Positions 8,100-15,771 of a DNA stretch of 64,000 nt are shown here, in pieces. The translations under genes and the position numbers were made by a program. The stretch's first letter is position 1. Every line of letters begins with the position of its first letter. The notes beneath the pieces were generated by a model. It was not told the DNA's origin. It did no database searches and saw only the letters and a program-made list of their open reading frames with translations. Origin of the DNA: Beijerinckiaceae bacterium (GTDB lineage: Bacteria > Pseudomonadota > Alphaproteobacteria > Rhizobiales > Beijerinckiaceae). The DNA lies in assembly GCA_024304885.1 (NCBI GenBank), contig JALJOM010000008.1, positions 1-64,000 of the forward strand, read 5' to 3'.

Positions 8100-9263
8100 A
8101 TGACCATCAACCTGGCGCTCGCTACGACGACCGAGGATCCCCGCGATCCGCTTGCCTGGTCCGGCACGCCCCACGCGATCCTTTCGGCTCTCGAAAGGCT
8201 CGATGGCGTCCACACCCACATCCTGGGTCCGCTCGACCCCGGCCCCAAGATTTTCGAAGGCATGCTCAAGGTGTACTGGGCTTTGCGCTCCAAGCGATTC
8301 ATGTGGGAGCGCGAGCCCGGCATTCAGCGGCGGTACGCCGCGCAGCTGGCGTCGAAATTGAAGGCATTGGACTATGACTTCGTTCTGACGCTCGGCTCGA
8401 TGAGCGCCGCGGCGCTGCCCGACTCCGTTCCTTATGTCCTTTACGGCGATTCGACCTTCGAGCTTCTGGTGGATTACTACCCGAGGTTGTCGCGAATTTG
8501 CAGCCGCAGCAGGCGTTACGGCGAGGCGATCGATCAGAAGGCGTTCAGCGGCGCCCGCCACATCGTCATGACGAGCACGTGGGCGGCGGACAGCGTGATC
8601 AATCATTACAAGGTGCCGAGCGAGCGCGTCTCCGTCATCCCGATCGGGGCGCAGCACATCTGCCGGCAAGATCCGGCCGAGCTGGAGAGTCGGTGGCAGT
8701 CCCGCTTGAACGGGCCGATGCGCCTGCTCTGGATTGGTGTCGAGTGGGAGCGCAAGGGAGGCGACATCGCCGTCGCGATCGCGAGTGAGCTCCATAGGCG
8801 TGGCATTCCCGTCCAGCTCGACCTGGCAGGCCTCACGCCATCCGCCGAAGTCGTGTCCCTGCCCTTCGTGAAAGCGCACGGATTTGTCGACGCGAGGACC
8901 CAGAAGAGCAAGCTCGAAGATTTCTTCCTGTCGTCCTTTGCGCTGCTGCTCCCGAGCCGGGCCGATTGCACATCCGTGGTTATCGCCGACTCGGCCAGCT
9001 ACGGCCAACCGAGCTTCGTGTCGGACACCGGTGGAATGCGGTCCATGGTGATCGACGGCGTGAACGGCGAGGTTATTCCGTCGGACGCGCCCGCCTCGAC
9101 CTATGCCGACGCGCTCGTCAAATATTGGAAGGACCCCCCGTCCTACCTCGATCTCGCGCGAGCGAGCCGTTCCCGCTACGAGACCGTTCTTTCCTGGGAT
9201 GTCGCCGTCCCGCACCTCTTGAAGGTCGCGACCACGGCCGTGAAAGAAAGCGTCTGCCTCTAG
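8100..9263 (+). CDS. Glycosyltransferase family 4-like protein
   Basis: A 387-residue GT-B glycosyltransferase. The C-terminal nucleotide-sugar domain shows RLLWIGVEWERKGGDIAV (about residues 203-220), the GFVDARTQ loop, and LLLPSRADCTSVVIADSASY with the late serine and acid positions of the GT4 donor site. The N-terminal half is the acceptor domain. AGAGGG lies 7 bp before the ATG at 8100, which decides the start over the longer open frame. The TAG stop lies inside the CTAG that opens the following repeat. It faces the O-antigen-ligase-like gene, so a role in surface polysaccharide synthesis is a reasonable inference. Confidence 0.85.
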   Translation: MTINLALATTTEDPRDPLAWSGTPHAILSALERLDGVHTHILGPLDPGPKIFEGMLKVYWALRSKRFMWEREPGIQRRYAAQLASKLKALDYDFVLTLGSMSAAALPDSVPYVLYGDSTFELLVDYYPRLSRICSRSRRYGEAIDQKAFSGARHIVMTSTWAADSVINHYKVPSERVSVIPIGAQHICRQDPAELESRWQSRLNGPMRLLWIGVEWERKGGDIAVAIASELHRRGIPVQLDLAGLTPSAEVVSLPFVKAHGFVDARTQKSKLEDFFLSSFALLLPSRADCTSVVIADSASYGQPSFVSDTGGMRSMVIDGVNGEVIPSDAPASTYADALVKYWKDPPSYLDLARASRSRYETVLSWDVAVPHLLKVATTAVKESVCL

Positions 9264-9414
9264 GGCCGGACGAGAAAAAGTGTCCAGCGGTTTTCCGGCG
9301 CAATCGCGTTTACGCAGATTGCGTGAACTTGTCTGCCTATCCCGCTCTAAACTCTTGCAATCGATCACGTGTCATGACTTTGGATCGATTCGATCCAAAG
9401 TCATCGTGATCTAG
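9260..9414. repeat. CTAG-bounded composite repeat (module 1 + module 2), copy I
   Basis: Module 1 runs from CTAG through TTTTCCGGCGCAATCG and the GTTTACGCAGATTGCGT palindrome to TATCCCGCTCT. Module 2 is a long palindrome, ATGACTTTGGATCGA / TCGATCCAAAGTCAT, ending GTGATCTAG. Both ends are CTAG. The left CTAG contains the TAG stop codon of the glycosyltransferase. Further copies lie at 32626, 45722 and 49308. Confidence 0.85.
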
Positions 9415-9537
9415 AGCCGCTTCCGATCCGATCGGAAACCCACTCTACATTTTTGTCTTGTCGCAATCTCGCATCGATGGCGATCTATCGAAACATCGAG
9501 ATCGATATGCGAACCGGTATCCGGTTCGCTGCAAATT
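9411..9537. repeat. Repeat family B element abutting copy I
   Basis: It starts with the CTAG that ends the preceding composite repeat, then an imperfect palindrome around CCGATCCGATCGGAA and a CTACATTTTTGTCTTGTCGC block, and finishes with CGATCTATCGAAACATCGAG. A closely matching element is found at 46326-46464. The rest of the gap to 9671 has no supported gene. Confidence 0.7.
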
Positions 9538-9671
9538 AGCCCAAGAGTCGGCGCGCCCGTGGCTCACGTGCCGTTCCCGCCGTGGTGCCGCCGCGACGTT
9601 CTGCCCGTGGGTAGAGCGATGTCGTCGTCCGGGCCGGGACGTATGCCCGCCCGAGGGTGCCGAAGGAGATA

Positions 9672-10901
9672 TCACCTCGACAGGTTGACAGGGGCGCTTT
9701 TGTTGCCCGGCCTCAATCCGAGGCAGAGGAAGGACAGCGCGAAGAACCACAGAGAATATTCGAGATGGGTCAAGAGCGGATTGAACGATATGTAAAAAGC
9801 ATAAACCGCCGTGCAGATCGGGACGGTTCGCCGCAAGACCTCGCTTTCGGGCGAGCTATCGCCCCTTCGATGCAGGAACGACAGCTCGCAGAAAAAATAG
9901 GTCATTGCGACGAGGGAAACGAACCCGCCGCGATAGAGCATTTGCACGAAATCCGAATGCACCGGCGCGATGACGTCGGGTTGCGTGAAAATGTCGCTCA
10001 GGTCGAGAGGCGTATCGGGCGCGAAATAGCTTCCGAACAAGAACGACCCCTGCACGAATCGTCGCTGTGTGGCAACGATGAGGGCGGCACGTGTGTCCGA
10101 GGTCGATTCGCCGCCGAGGATGGTTTCCTTGACGAAGGCCTCGAGGTCACCGACCACATTCGCCCACTCGGGATCGCTCATCGCGGCAAGGGCCATCATC
10201 GCCAATGCCGTGACAGCCACACATGACGCAATCGATGCGAGCTTGGGCCGGGATCCGAAGCAATACACCATGGCGATGCCCAGGAAGGTACCGACGAAAA
10301 GGTTGGAGCTCGGACGCCGAGCGAGACACACCGCGATCACGAGGAGGATTGCGACCGCCGCATAGCGATGGCCGAGCACGAGCGCGAAGACGAGGCCGTA
10401 GATCAGGACCAAGCTGAACATGTTGATCTGGGCAAAGGTGTCCCGGGGTGCAATGAATGCCGCAATCAGAATTGCGCCGCATGACGCGTAGAGCAGCAAC
10501 ACGTAACGCTGCACCTCCCTCCTGCCTTGTCCTATTGTCAGATAGCCCAATGTAGTCACGATAAAAGAAAACAAGCCCGACCCGAACGATCCGCCGCTGG
10601 TAAGCTTCGCATAGCCTGCAACAAACAAGCTCAAGAAACTGAAGAAAATTGCGACAGATACTCCGATTGTCGGAGGCTCGCGTACGCAACACACGAACCC
10701 GGCGATCAGGATCGAAGCGCCGAAAACCACCCAGCACAAATAATTATAGTACCTCATAGCTTCCATGGACACATATTCGCTGCCGAGGCTCATTGCCAGC
10801 AATGCCATGAGGAGGATAAAAAATGCCTCGCGAACGCGCGAAGTGTCCCGTGCTTCAATTCGACTGTCCGACGAACGAACATGTACGGCGTCCGCGCTCA
10901 T
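9672..10901 (-). CDS. O-antigen ligase/polymerase-like integral membrane protein
   Basis: A 409-residue polytopic membrane protein with about ten predicted hydrophobic spans and a large periplasmic loop around residues 270-345 (GGESTSDTRAALIVA...FGSYFAPDTPLDLSDIF...APVHSDFVQML). That loop between late helices, with conserved R and H positions, is typical of WaaL/Wzy-type ligases and polymerases that transfer or join lipid-linked glycans. The start at 10901 gives a short charged N-terminus before the first helix. The gene converges with the glycosyltransferase at 8100. Ligase versus polymerase cannot be decided from sequence. Confidence 0.7.
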   Translation of the reverse strand: MSADAVHVRSSDSRIEARDTSRVREAFFILLMALLAMSLGSEYVSMEAMRYYNYLCWVVFGASILIAGFVCCVREPPTIGVSVAIFFSFLSLFVAGYAKLTSGGSFGSGLFSFIVTTLGYLTIGQGRREVQRYVLLLYASCGAILIAAFIAPRDTFAQINMFSLVLIYGLVFALVLGHRYAAVAILLVIAVCLARRPSSNLFVGTFLGIAMVYCFGSRPKLASIASCVAVTALAMMALAAMSDPEWANVVGDLEAFVKETILGGESTSDTRAALIVATQRRFVQGSFLFGSYFAPDTPLDLSDIFTQPDVIAPVHSDFVQMLYRGGFVSLVAMTYFFCELSFLHRRGDSSPESEVLRRTVPICTAVYAFYISFNPLLTHLEYSLWFFALSFLCLGLRPGNKSAPVNLSR

Positions 10902-11417
10902 GCTTGCCTCACGAATTGGATCGATCGCATGGTTAGAGCGGTTTCCGTTCCGATGGAATCGGAAAGCGCTCTGGAGACCATGACACTCTCGCCGATTTGC
11001 CTCGGGCCACGAACCGCCTCGCCGAGGCCGAGCGCTTCGGCAGGCGCACTCTTGCGATCGACCAAGAAGCAATGTGCCGAATCATCTCGATACGGCCAGC
11101 GGCCGCGCCAGCCTCGCGCGCATGGCACCGAAGCCGACCCCATCCGGCCGCATCGGCGTATTCGAGTCGCGTCTCGCCGAGATCGGCGTTTCGCCGCGCC
11201 GCAAGGGCGCCGACGGGAGATGCGCGAAGTCTACAGAGATCGAAACCCCTCACCCGACGCCTTCGGCGCCACCCTCTCCCCGGCGAGAGGGGTCCACCTT
11301 CGCTCGCGAACCGGATGCGAGGTCGAGTCGCGGAAATACGACTGAGAATAAATCAAGGTCGCTTTCCGGTCGTATCGGATCGGAAAGCGCTCGTATGTCA
11401 CGCCTCTGCGGGCGCCC
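10902..11417. other. Gene-free region with repeat fragments
   Basis: No convincing coding region is seen in this 516-bp gap. It contains a family B arm near 10933-10981 (AGAGCGGTTTCCG paired with CGGAAAGCGCTCT). At 11254-11295 there is a segment with CCCTCACCCGACGCC and CTCCCCGGCGAGAGGGG, a motif common in alphaproteobacterial intergenic repeats. A second family B arm lies near 11358-11395. The promoter of the membrane protein gene should lie at the left edge. Confidence 0.55.
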
Positions 11418-11813
11418 TTACTTCTTCGCGCCCTTCTCGTCGAACTGGGAAAGGAAGGCGAAGAGATTGTCGCGATCGGTCTCCTTGGGCAGGCCGGCGA
11501 AGACCATCTTGGTGCCCGGAACCTTCGCCTTGGGGCTGGTGATGAACTCCTTGAAAGTCGCCTCGTCGAAGACGAGGCCCGAGGACTTGAGCGCGTCCGA
11601 AAAGCTGTAGCCCTCGGTCGTGCCGGCCTTGCTGCCGATGAGGCCGTTCAGCTCCGGTCCGACCGCGTTCGTAGCCCCCTCGCCGATCTTGTGGCAGGTC
11701 TTGCACTTCTGATTGAAGAGCGTCTCGCCGGCGGCGGCATCCCCGGCCGAGGCTCCGGCGGCCGACAGCGCCCAGGCGGCCGCGGCGGCGATGCAGACGG
11801 ATTTCCAGCTCAT
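11418..11813 (-). CDS. Class I c-type cytochrome (cytochrome c2/c550-like)
   Basis: A 131-residue periplasmic electron carrier. Residues 1-23 are a signal peptide ending in ASA. The haem-binding motif C-K-T-C-H is at 37-41, and the distal ligand is most likely M103 in GTKMVFAG. The GPELNGLIG and YSFSDALK segments are typical of cytochrome c2/c550 proteins that shuttle electrons between the bc1 complex and oxidases. The mature length of about 108 residues fits the family. It is transcribed away from the ABC transporter operon, with 181 bp between the two starts. No other respiratory gene is adjacent. Confidence 0.92.
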   Translation of the reverse strand: MSWKSVCIAAAAAWALSAAGASAGDAAAGETLFNQKCKTCHKIGEGATNAVGPELNGLIGSKAGTTEGYSFSDALKSSGLVFDEATFKEFITSPKAKVPGTKMVFAGLPKETDRDNLFAFLSQFDEKGAKK

Positions 11814-11994
11814 TTGCAGTTTCCTTCCCTTTATGCGACGGGCTTGGGTTCGGGATCTCGCATGTCGTCCAAGCGATCACCGACGGGCGATCCGTTCAGG
11901 CTCACGCGAAGCCGCATCTATCCCGACAAATTGGGGCAAGACAACCTGAACGTGGCGTGAAGACCCGCGCAAGCGGTTTCGAGGCAAGGGCTTG

Positions 11995-13014
11995 ATGCGC
12001 ATTCGAGAACTCTTCTCGGGAAGGCTGTTCCCCCGCGACGGGTTGCTCACCCTCGTCCTCGCCCTGCTGCTCGCCGCCGATCCGGCGGCGGCCGAGGTGC
12101 TGCGCCTCGCGGTGCAAAAGACCGGCACCTTCGCCTGGGAGCTCGAGGTCGTCCGGACGCAAGGGCTCGCCGCGAAGGCGGGGCTCGAGCTCGAGGTCAC
12201 CGAGCTCGCCTCTCCCGAGGCGACGCGGATCGCTCTCGCGGGCGGCGCCGCCGACATGATCCTCACCGATTGGCTCTGGGTGTCGCGCGAACGCTCGCTC
12301 GGCCGCAAGCTCGTGTTCAAGCCCTACTCGACGGCGGTCGGCGCGGTCATGGTGCCGAAGGGCTCCGCCATAGCCTCCCTCGCCGACCTCGACGGCAGGA
12401 CGCTCGCCGTCGCGGGCGGACCGCTCGACAAGAGCTGGCTCCTGTTGCGCGCGCTCGCCTTGCGCTCCGGGCTCGATCTCGCCGAGCGCGCGAAGGTGCT
12501 CTATGGCGCGCCGGCGCTTCTCTACGAGAAGACCGCCGCCGGGGCGGCCGATGCGAGCCTCACCTATTGGACCTATAGCGTCGCGCTCGAGGCGCGCGGC
12601 TTCCGCCGTCTCCTCGGCATGGAGGAGGTCGAGCGCCGGCTCGGCGCCGAGGGGCCGGTTGCCATGGTCGGCTATGCCTTCGACGAAAGCCTCGCTCGCG
12701 AGCATCCGGGCCTCGTCGAGCGCTTCTTCGCGATCGCGGACGAGGCCAAGCGGATCCTCGCCGCCTCGGATGCCGCCTGGGCCGGGATCGCGCCGAGGAT
12801 CGGGATCGACGATCCCGCGCAGCTCGCGCTCTATCGCAAGACCTATCTCGACGGGGTTCCCCGGCGCAGGGTCGAGGCGGAGGAGGCCGACGCGCGGCTG
12901 CTCTACGCCGTCCTCGCCGGCATCGGCGGGTCCACCCTCGTCGGTTCCGCTCCCGAGCTCGATCCCGGGACCTTCTACAAGGGCTTGGTGGCGCCGGCCT
13001 CGCCGGATCGGTGA
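11995..13014 (+). CDS. NitT/TauT-type ABC transporter substrate-binding protein
   Basis: A 339-residue periplasmic binding protein of the NMT1/SsuA type. An N-terminal hydrophobic segment ending AADPAAAEV serves as signal peptide. The motif GGAADMILTDWLWVSRER resembles the ligand-pocket region of ABC components for nitrate, taurine, sulfonate or thiamine precursors. The ATG at 11995 follows GGCAAGGG; a TTG at 11992 in the same frame is less likely. It is the first gene of an ABC operon, with the permease four bases downstream. The ligand is not predictable. The gene is very GC-rich, like the permease. Confidence 0.87.
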   Translation: MRIRELFSGRLFPRDGLLTLVLALLLAADPAAAEVLRLAVQKTGTFAWELEVVRTQGLAAKAGLELEVTELASPEATRIALAGGAADMILTDWLWVSRERSLGRKLVFKPYSTAVGAVMVPKGSAIASLADLDGRTLAVAGGPLDKSWLLLRALALRSGLDLAERAKVLYGAPALLYEKTAAGAADASLTYWTYSVALEARGFRRLLGMEEVERRLGAEGPVAMVGYAFDESLAREHPGLVERFFAIADEAKRILAASDAAWAGIAPRIGIDDPAQLALYRKTYLDGVPRRRVEAEEADARLLYAVLAGIGGSTLVGSAPELDPGTFYKGLVAPASPDR

Positions 13015-13018
13015 AGCC

Positions 13019-13759
13019 GTGTTCACCCGCCTCGCCTCGTTTCTCCTGATTCTTCTCGTCTGGGAGGGTGCGGCGACGCTCGCCGCCTCGCGTGCCTTGC
13101 CGCCGCCGCAGGCCGTCCTCGAGGTCATCGCCGCAGAGGTGCGCTCCGGGGCGCTAGCCCTTCATCTCGGCGCGACGCTCGCCCGCGTCGCCGCGGCCTT
13201 CGTGCTCGCCATGGCGGCGGGCACCGGGCTCGGCATGATCATGGGCCGGCGCGAGACGATCGACCGGCTGCTCGACCCTTGGATCATCGTGCTTCTGAAC
13301 CTCCCGGCGCTCGTCGTCATCGTGCTCGCCTATATCTGGGTCGGGCTCACCGAGGTCGCGGCGATCGGCGCCGTCGCGCTCAACAAGCTGCCGAACACGG
13401 TGGTGACGATCCGCGAAGGCGCCCGCGCGCTCGATGCCGGCCTCGACGAGATGGCGGAGATCTTCGTGATCCCGTTGCGGAGGCGGCTGCGGCATATCGT
13501 GCTGCCTCAGCTCGCGCCCTATCTCGCGGCGGCGACGCGCTCGGGCCTCTCGCTCGTCTGGAAGATCGTCCTCGTCGTCGAGCTGCTCGGCCGCTCGAAC
13601 GGGATCGGATTCGAGATCGGCGTCGCCTTCCAGCTCTTCGACGTGACGCGGCTTCTCGCCTATGCGCTTCCCTTCGTCGGCGTCATGCTGGCGATCGAGA
13701 CTCTCGTCGTGCAGCCGATCGAGCGCCGGGTCACCCGCTGGCGCCCGAGCCGGGCCTGA
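13019..13759 (+). CDS. NitT/TauT-type ABC transporter permease
   Basis: A 246-residue inner-membrane permease of the SsuC/TauC family with about six hydrophobic spans. The EAA loop that contacts the ATPase is visible as LDEMAEIFVIPLRRRLRHIVLPQLAPYL-like sequence around residues 141-168 (nucleotides about 13440-13522). The start is a GTG at 13019, four bases after the binding-protein stop, which implies translational coupling. Normally the ATPase gene would follow immediately; here an opposite-strand nuclease gene of about 1.1 kb intervenes and the ATPase resumes at 15054. Confidence 0.88.
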   Translation: MFTRLASFLLILLVWEGAATLAASRALPPPQAVLEVIAAEVRSGALALHLGATLARVAAAFVLAMAAGTGLGMIMGRRETIDRLLDPWIIVLLNLPALVVIVLAYIWVGLTEVAAIGAVALNKLPNTVVTIREGARALDAGLDEMAEIFVIPLRRRLRHIVLPQLAPYLAAATRSGLSLVWKIVLVVELLGRSNGIGFEIGVAFQLFDVTRLLAYALPFVGVMLAIETLVVQPIERRVTRWRPSRA

Positions 13760-13778
13760 CCTAGTAGCTACTGCTAGT

Positions 13779-14882
13779 CTAGTCTCCAAGATCAGCAATC
13801 AATTCCGTGCCGTATTGCAGGTGAGCCACCTCGCAAGCAGTCTCTATAATTCGACCAATCGTTGCTCGGCTATGGTTAGTGCTTATCCACCATCCAGAAC
13901 TTAGTCGTTTCGAGTGATCGCGCACCAAATCCGGTCGGCCTGGATACAAGTCGTCGGCATTTCGTGAGAGGTATCGGCGTGTACGACCGTGCCTCGGTAA
14001 TGACGCGAATCGCTCCGGAAATGAATTGTCTTGCTTTGCAAGGACCTCGAAGACATTTAGAAGAACCTCACAAGCGTTGCGTGCTGGATACCACCTGCCT
14101 TTAAGTGTAAATCCGACTGTGCCATGGGATTTATCAGTTTTTGAATGTATTGTTGGTACCGGCCCAGGAACACGCGGCCGCGATGTCATGGCGGATGGCG
14201 TCTGTATCTGTGTAGGTCGGATGAGATTTCGCTTTAGAAATGCCGCAACGGAGTCGGGGTCAGGCTTGTATCCACAAAGGCTTTCGACGCGATCCGCCAG
14301 GAGCTCCAGAAGAAGTTCATCCTCGTCGTCGATTAGCTGTGCCCATGCTTGAGGCAAGGTCGCCTGCATTTGCCGCTCGCGTGAGACATTCCGATAATCT
14401 TCTCGGGCGGCCTCTATAGCGGCGCCTGAGAGAATTGCGTCGTACTTGAGGTATCGATTGAGCCTTTGAACGCATTCATTTAGGTCTCTTTCAACTATAT
14501 CGAGTTTATAGACACGACGCTCGCCATAGTCACCCTGTTCACCGGGAAGAAATAAGTTCCATTCTTGTCCATCCGTTAATATAGCGAGTTGTACTCCCTT
14601 ATGAAAGGCATATTCAAACAACTGTCGTTCAGCTCCGTCGGTTTGACCAAGATTCTTCACCTCGACAAATGCTATAGGCCTATTTTGCGGATGGCATAAT
14701 GCATAATCTACACGCCGCCCTTCAAGTGCATACTGAGGGCTCACCGTCTGTGTGTCGTATGCCGGCCACCCGAGTGCATTCAACAGTCGGAGGACGATGC
14801 CCTGAGAAACGGCTGCCTCATTTGCAAAGCGGCCGGCTTTGATGGCAGCACGAATTTCTTCTATTTCTTGCTCCAGCGTCAC
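13779..14882 (-). CDS. Solitary HsdR-N-like PD-(D/E)xK nuclease domain protein
   Basis: A 367-residue protein whose N-terminal half matches the type I restriction HsdR N-terminal nuclease fold. The catalytic set is intact: D59 in GRRVDYALC, E74 and K76 in AFVEVKNLG, and a Q87-to-Y91 QxxxY motif in RQLFEYAF. There is no helicase domain, so it is not a complete HsdR subunit. The C-terminal region (FTLKGRWYPARNACEVLLNV onward) resembles the companion domain of standalone members. I chose the GTG at 14882 because conserved family members begin at that point (V-T-L-E-Q); an ATG at 14990 is possible. It sits on the opposite strand inside an ABC operon, is clearly more AT-rich, and has CTAG sites at both junctions, all suggesting insertion. 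Function in defence is inferred. Confidence 0.82.
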   Translation of the reverse strand: MTLEQEIEEIRAAIKAGRFANEAAVSQGIVLRLLNALGWPAYDTQTVSPQYALEGRRVDYALCHPQNRPIAFVEVKNLGQTDGAERQLFEYAFHKGVQLAILTDGQEWNLFLPGEQGDYGERRVYKLDIVERDLNECVQRLNRYLKYDAILSGAAIEAAREDYRNVSRERQMQATLPQAWAQLIDDEDELLLELLADRVESLCGYKPDPDSVAAFLKRNLIRPTQIQTPSAMTSRPRVPGPVPTIHSKTDKSHGTVGFTLKGRWYPARNACEVLLNVFEVLAKQDNSFPERFASLPRHGRTRRYLSRNADDLYPGRPDLVRDHSKRLSSGWWISTNHSRATIGRIIETACEVAHLQYGTELIADLGD

Positions 14883-15053
14883 CTTAGCACCCAAAAAGTG
14901 CGGCTGGGTTCTTGAGCCGACCCGCGTGTCATTTGTAGCTGACAATACGAACGGAATATAGCACGGCAGCACGGGGCGAGCGTGGCGCATGCCTAGGATC
15001 CAGAGCGCGTTCCAATCGACCTCGATTCGAATATCCGAGACCGGGGTACTCCC

Positions 15054-15758
15054 TTGCTCGAGGTTTCCATCGCACGAAAAACCCTGCGGACCGCCGCGGG
15101 CGAGACCCGCGTCGTCTTGCAGGACATCGCTTTCTCGCTCGCTCGCGGCGAGGTCTGCGCCCTTCTCGGGCCCTCCGGCTGCGGCAAGACCACGCTTCTG
15201 CGGCTGATCGCCGGGCTCGACCGCGACTACGAGGGCCGGATCGGCCTCGCCCCGGCGCGCAAGCTCGCCATGGTGTTCCAGGAGCCGCGGCTTCTGCCTT
15301 GGCGCAGCGTCGCCGAGAACCTGCGTCTTGCCGGCGCGGTGCCGGGCAAGGCTCTCGACGACATCGTCGCGGCTCTCGGCCTCGAGGCCCATCTCGACCA
15401 TTATCCGGGCGAGCTGTCGCTCGGTCTCGCGCGCCGCGTGGCGATCGCCCGCGCCTTCGCCGTCGCGCCCGACCTGCTTCTGCTCGACGAGCCTTTCGTC
15501 TCGCTCGAGGCCGCCTTGGCCCAACGCCTGCGCGGGGAACTCGTCGGCCTCGTGGGCCAGCGCAAGGCGACGACGCTCATCGTGACCCACGACGTCGGCG
15601 AGGCCATCTCTCTCGCCGATCGGATCCTCGTATTGTCCGCGGCACCGGGGCGAATTCTCGGCGATCTCGTGGTGCCGACGCCGCGCCTCGCCATGACGCC
15701 GGCTTGCGCCGCGCGGCTCGAGGCCGATATCGTCGCGCTAACGCAAGGGTCGGCTTGA
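15054..15758 (+). CDS. NitT/TauT-type ABC transporter ATP-binding protein
   Basis: A 234-residue nucleotide-binding subunit. Walker A is GPSGCGKTT (39-47), the Q-loop is in MVFQEPRLLPW, Walker B is LLLLDEP, and the switch histidine is in IVTHDVGEA. The signature motif reads LSLG rather than the usual LSGG, a variation seen in some members. It begins with a TTG at 15054, so translation may have depended on coupling to the permease before the nuclease gene was inserted. With the binding protein (11995) and permease (13019) it makes a complete importer. Whether it is still transcribed from the operon promoter is uncertain. Confidence 0.88.
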   Translation: MLEVSIARKTLRTAAGETRVVLQDIAFSLARGEVCALLGPSGCGKTTLLRLIAGLDRDYEGRIGLAPARKLAMVFQEPRLLPWRSVAENLRLAGAVPGKALDDIVAALGLEAHLDHYPGELSLGLARRVAIARAFAVAPDLLLLDEPFVSLEAALAQRLRGELVGLVGQRKATTLIVTHDVGEAISLADRILVLSAAPGRILGDLVVPTPRLAMTPACAARLEADIVALTQGSA

Positions 15759-15771
15759 GCCGCGAGACAGC

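Noticed and set aside
13779-14882. A complete type I restriction system
   Set aside because: Only the nuclease-like N-terminal domain is present; there are no HsdM or HsdS genes and no helicase motifs.
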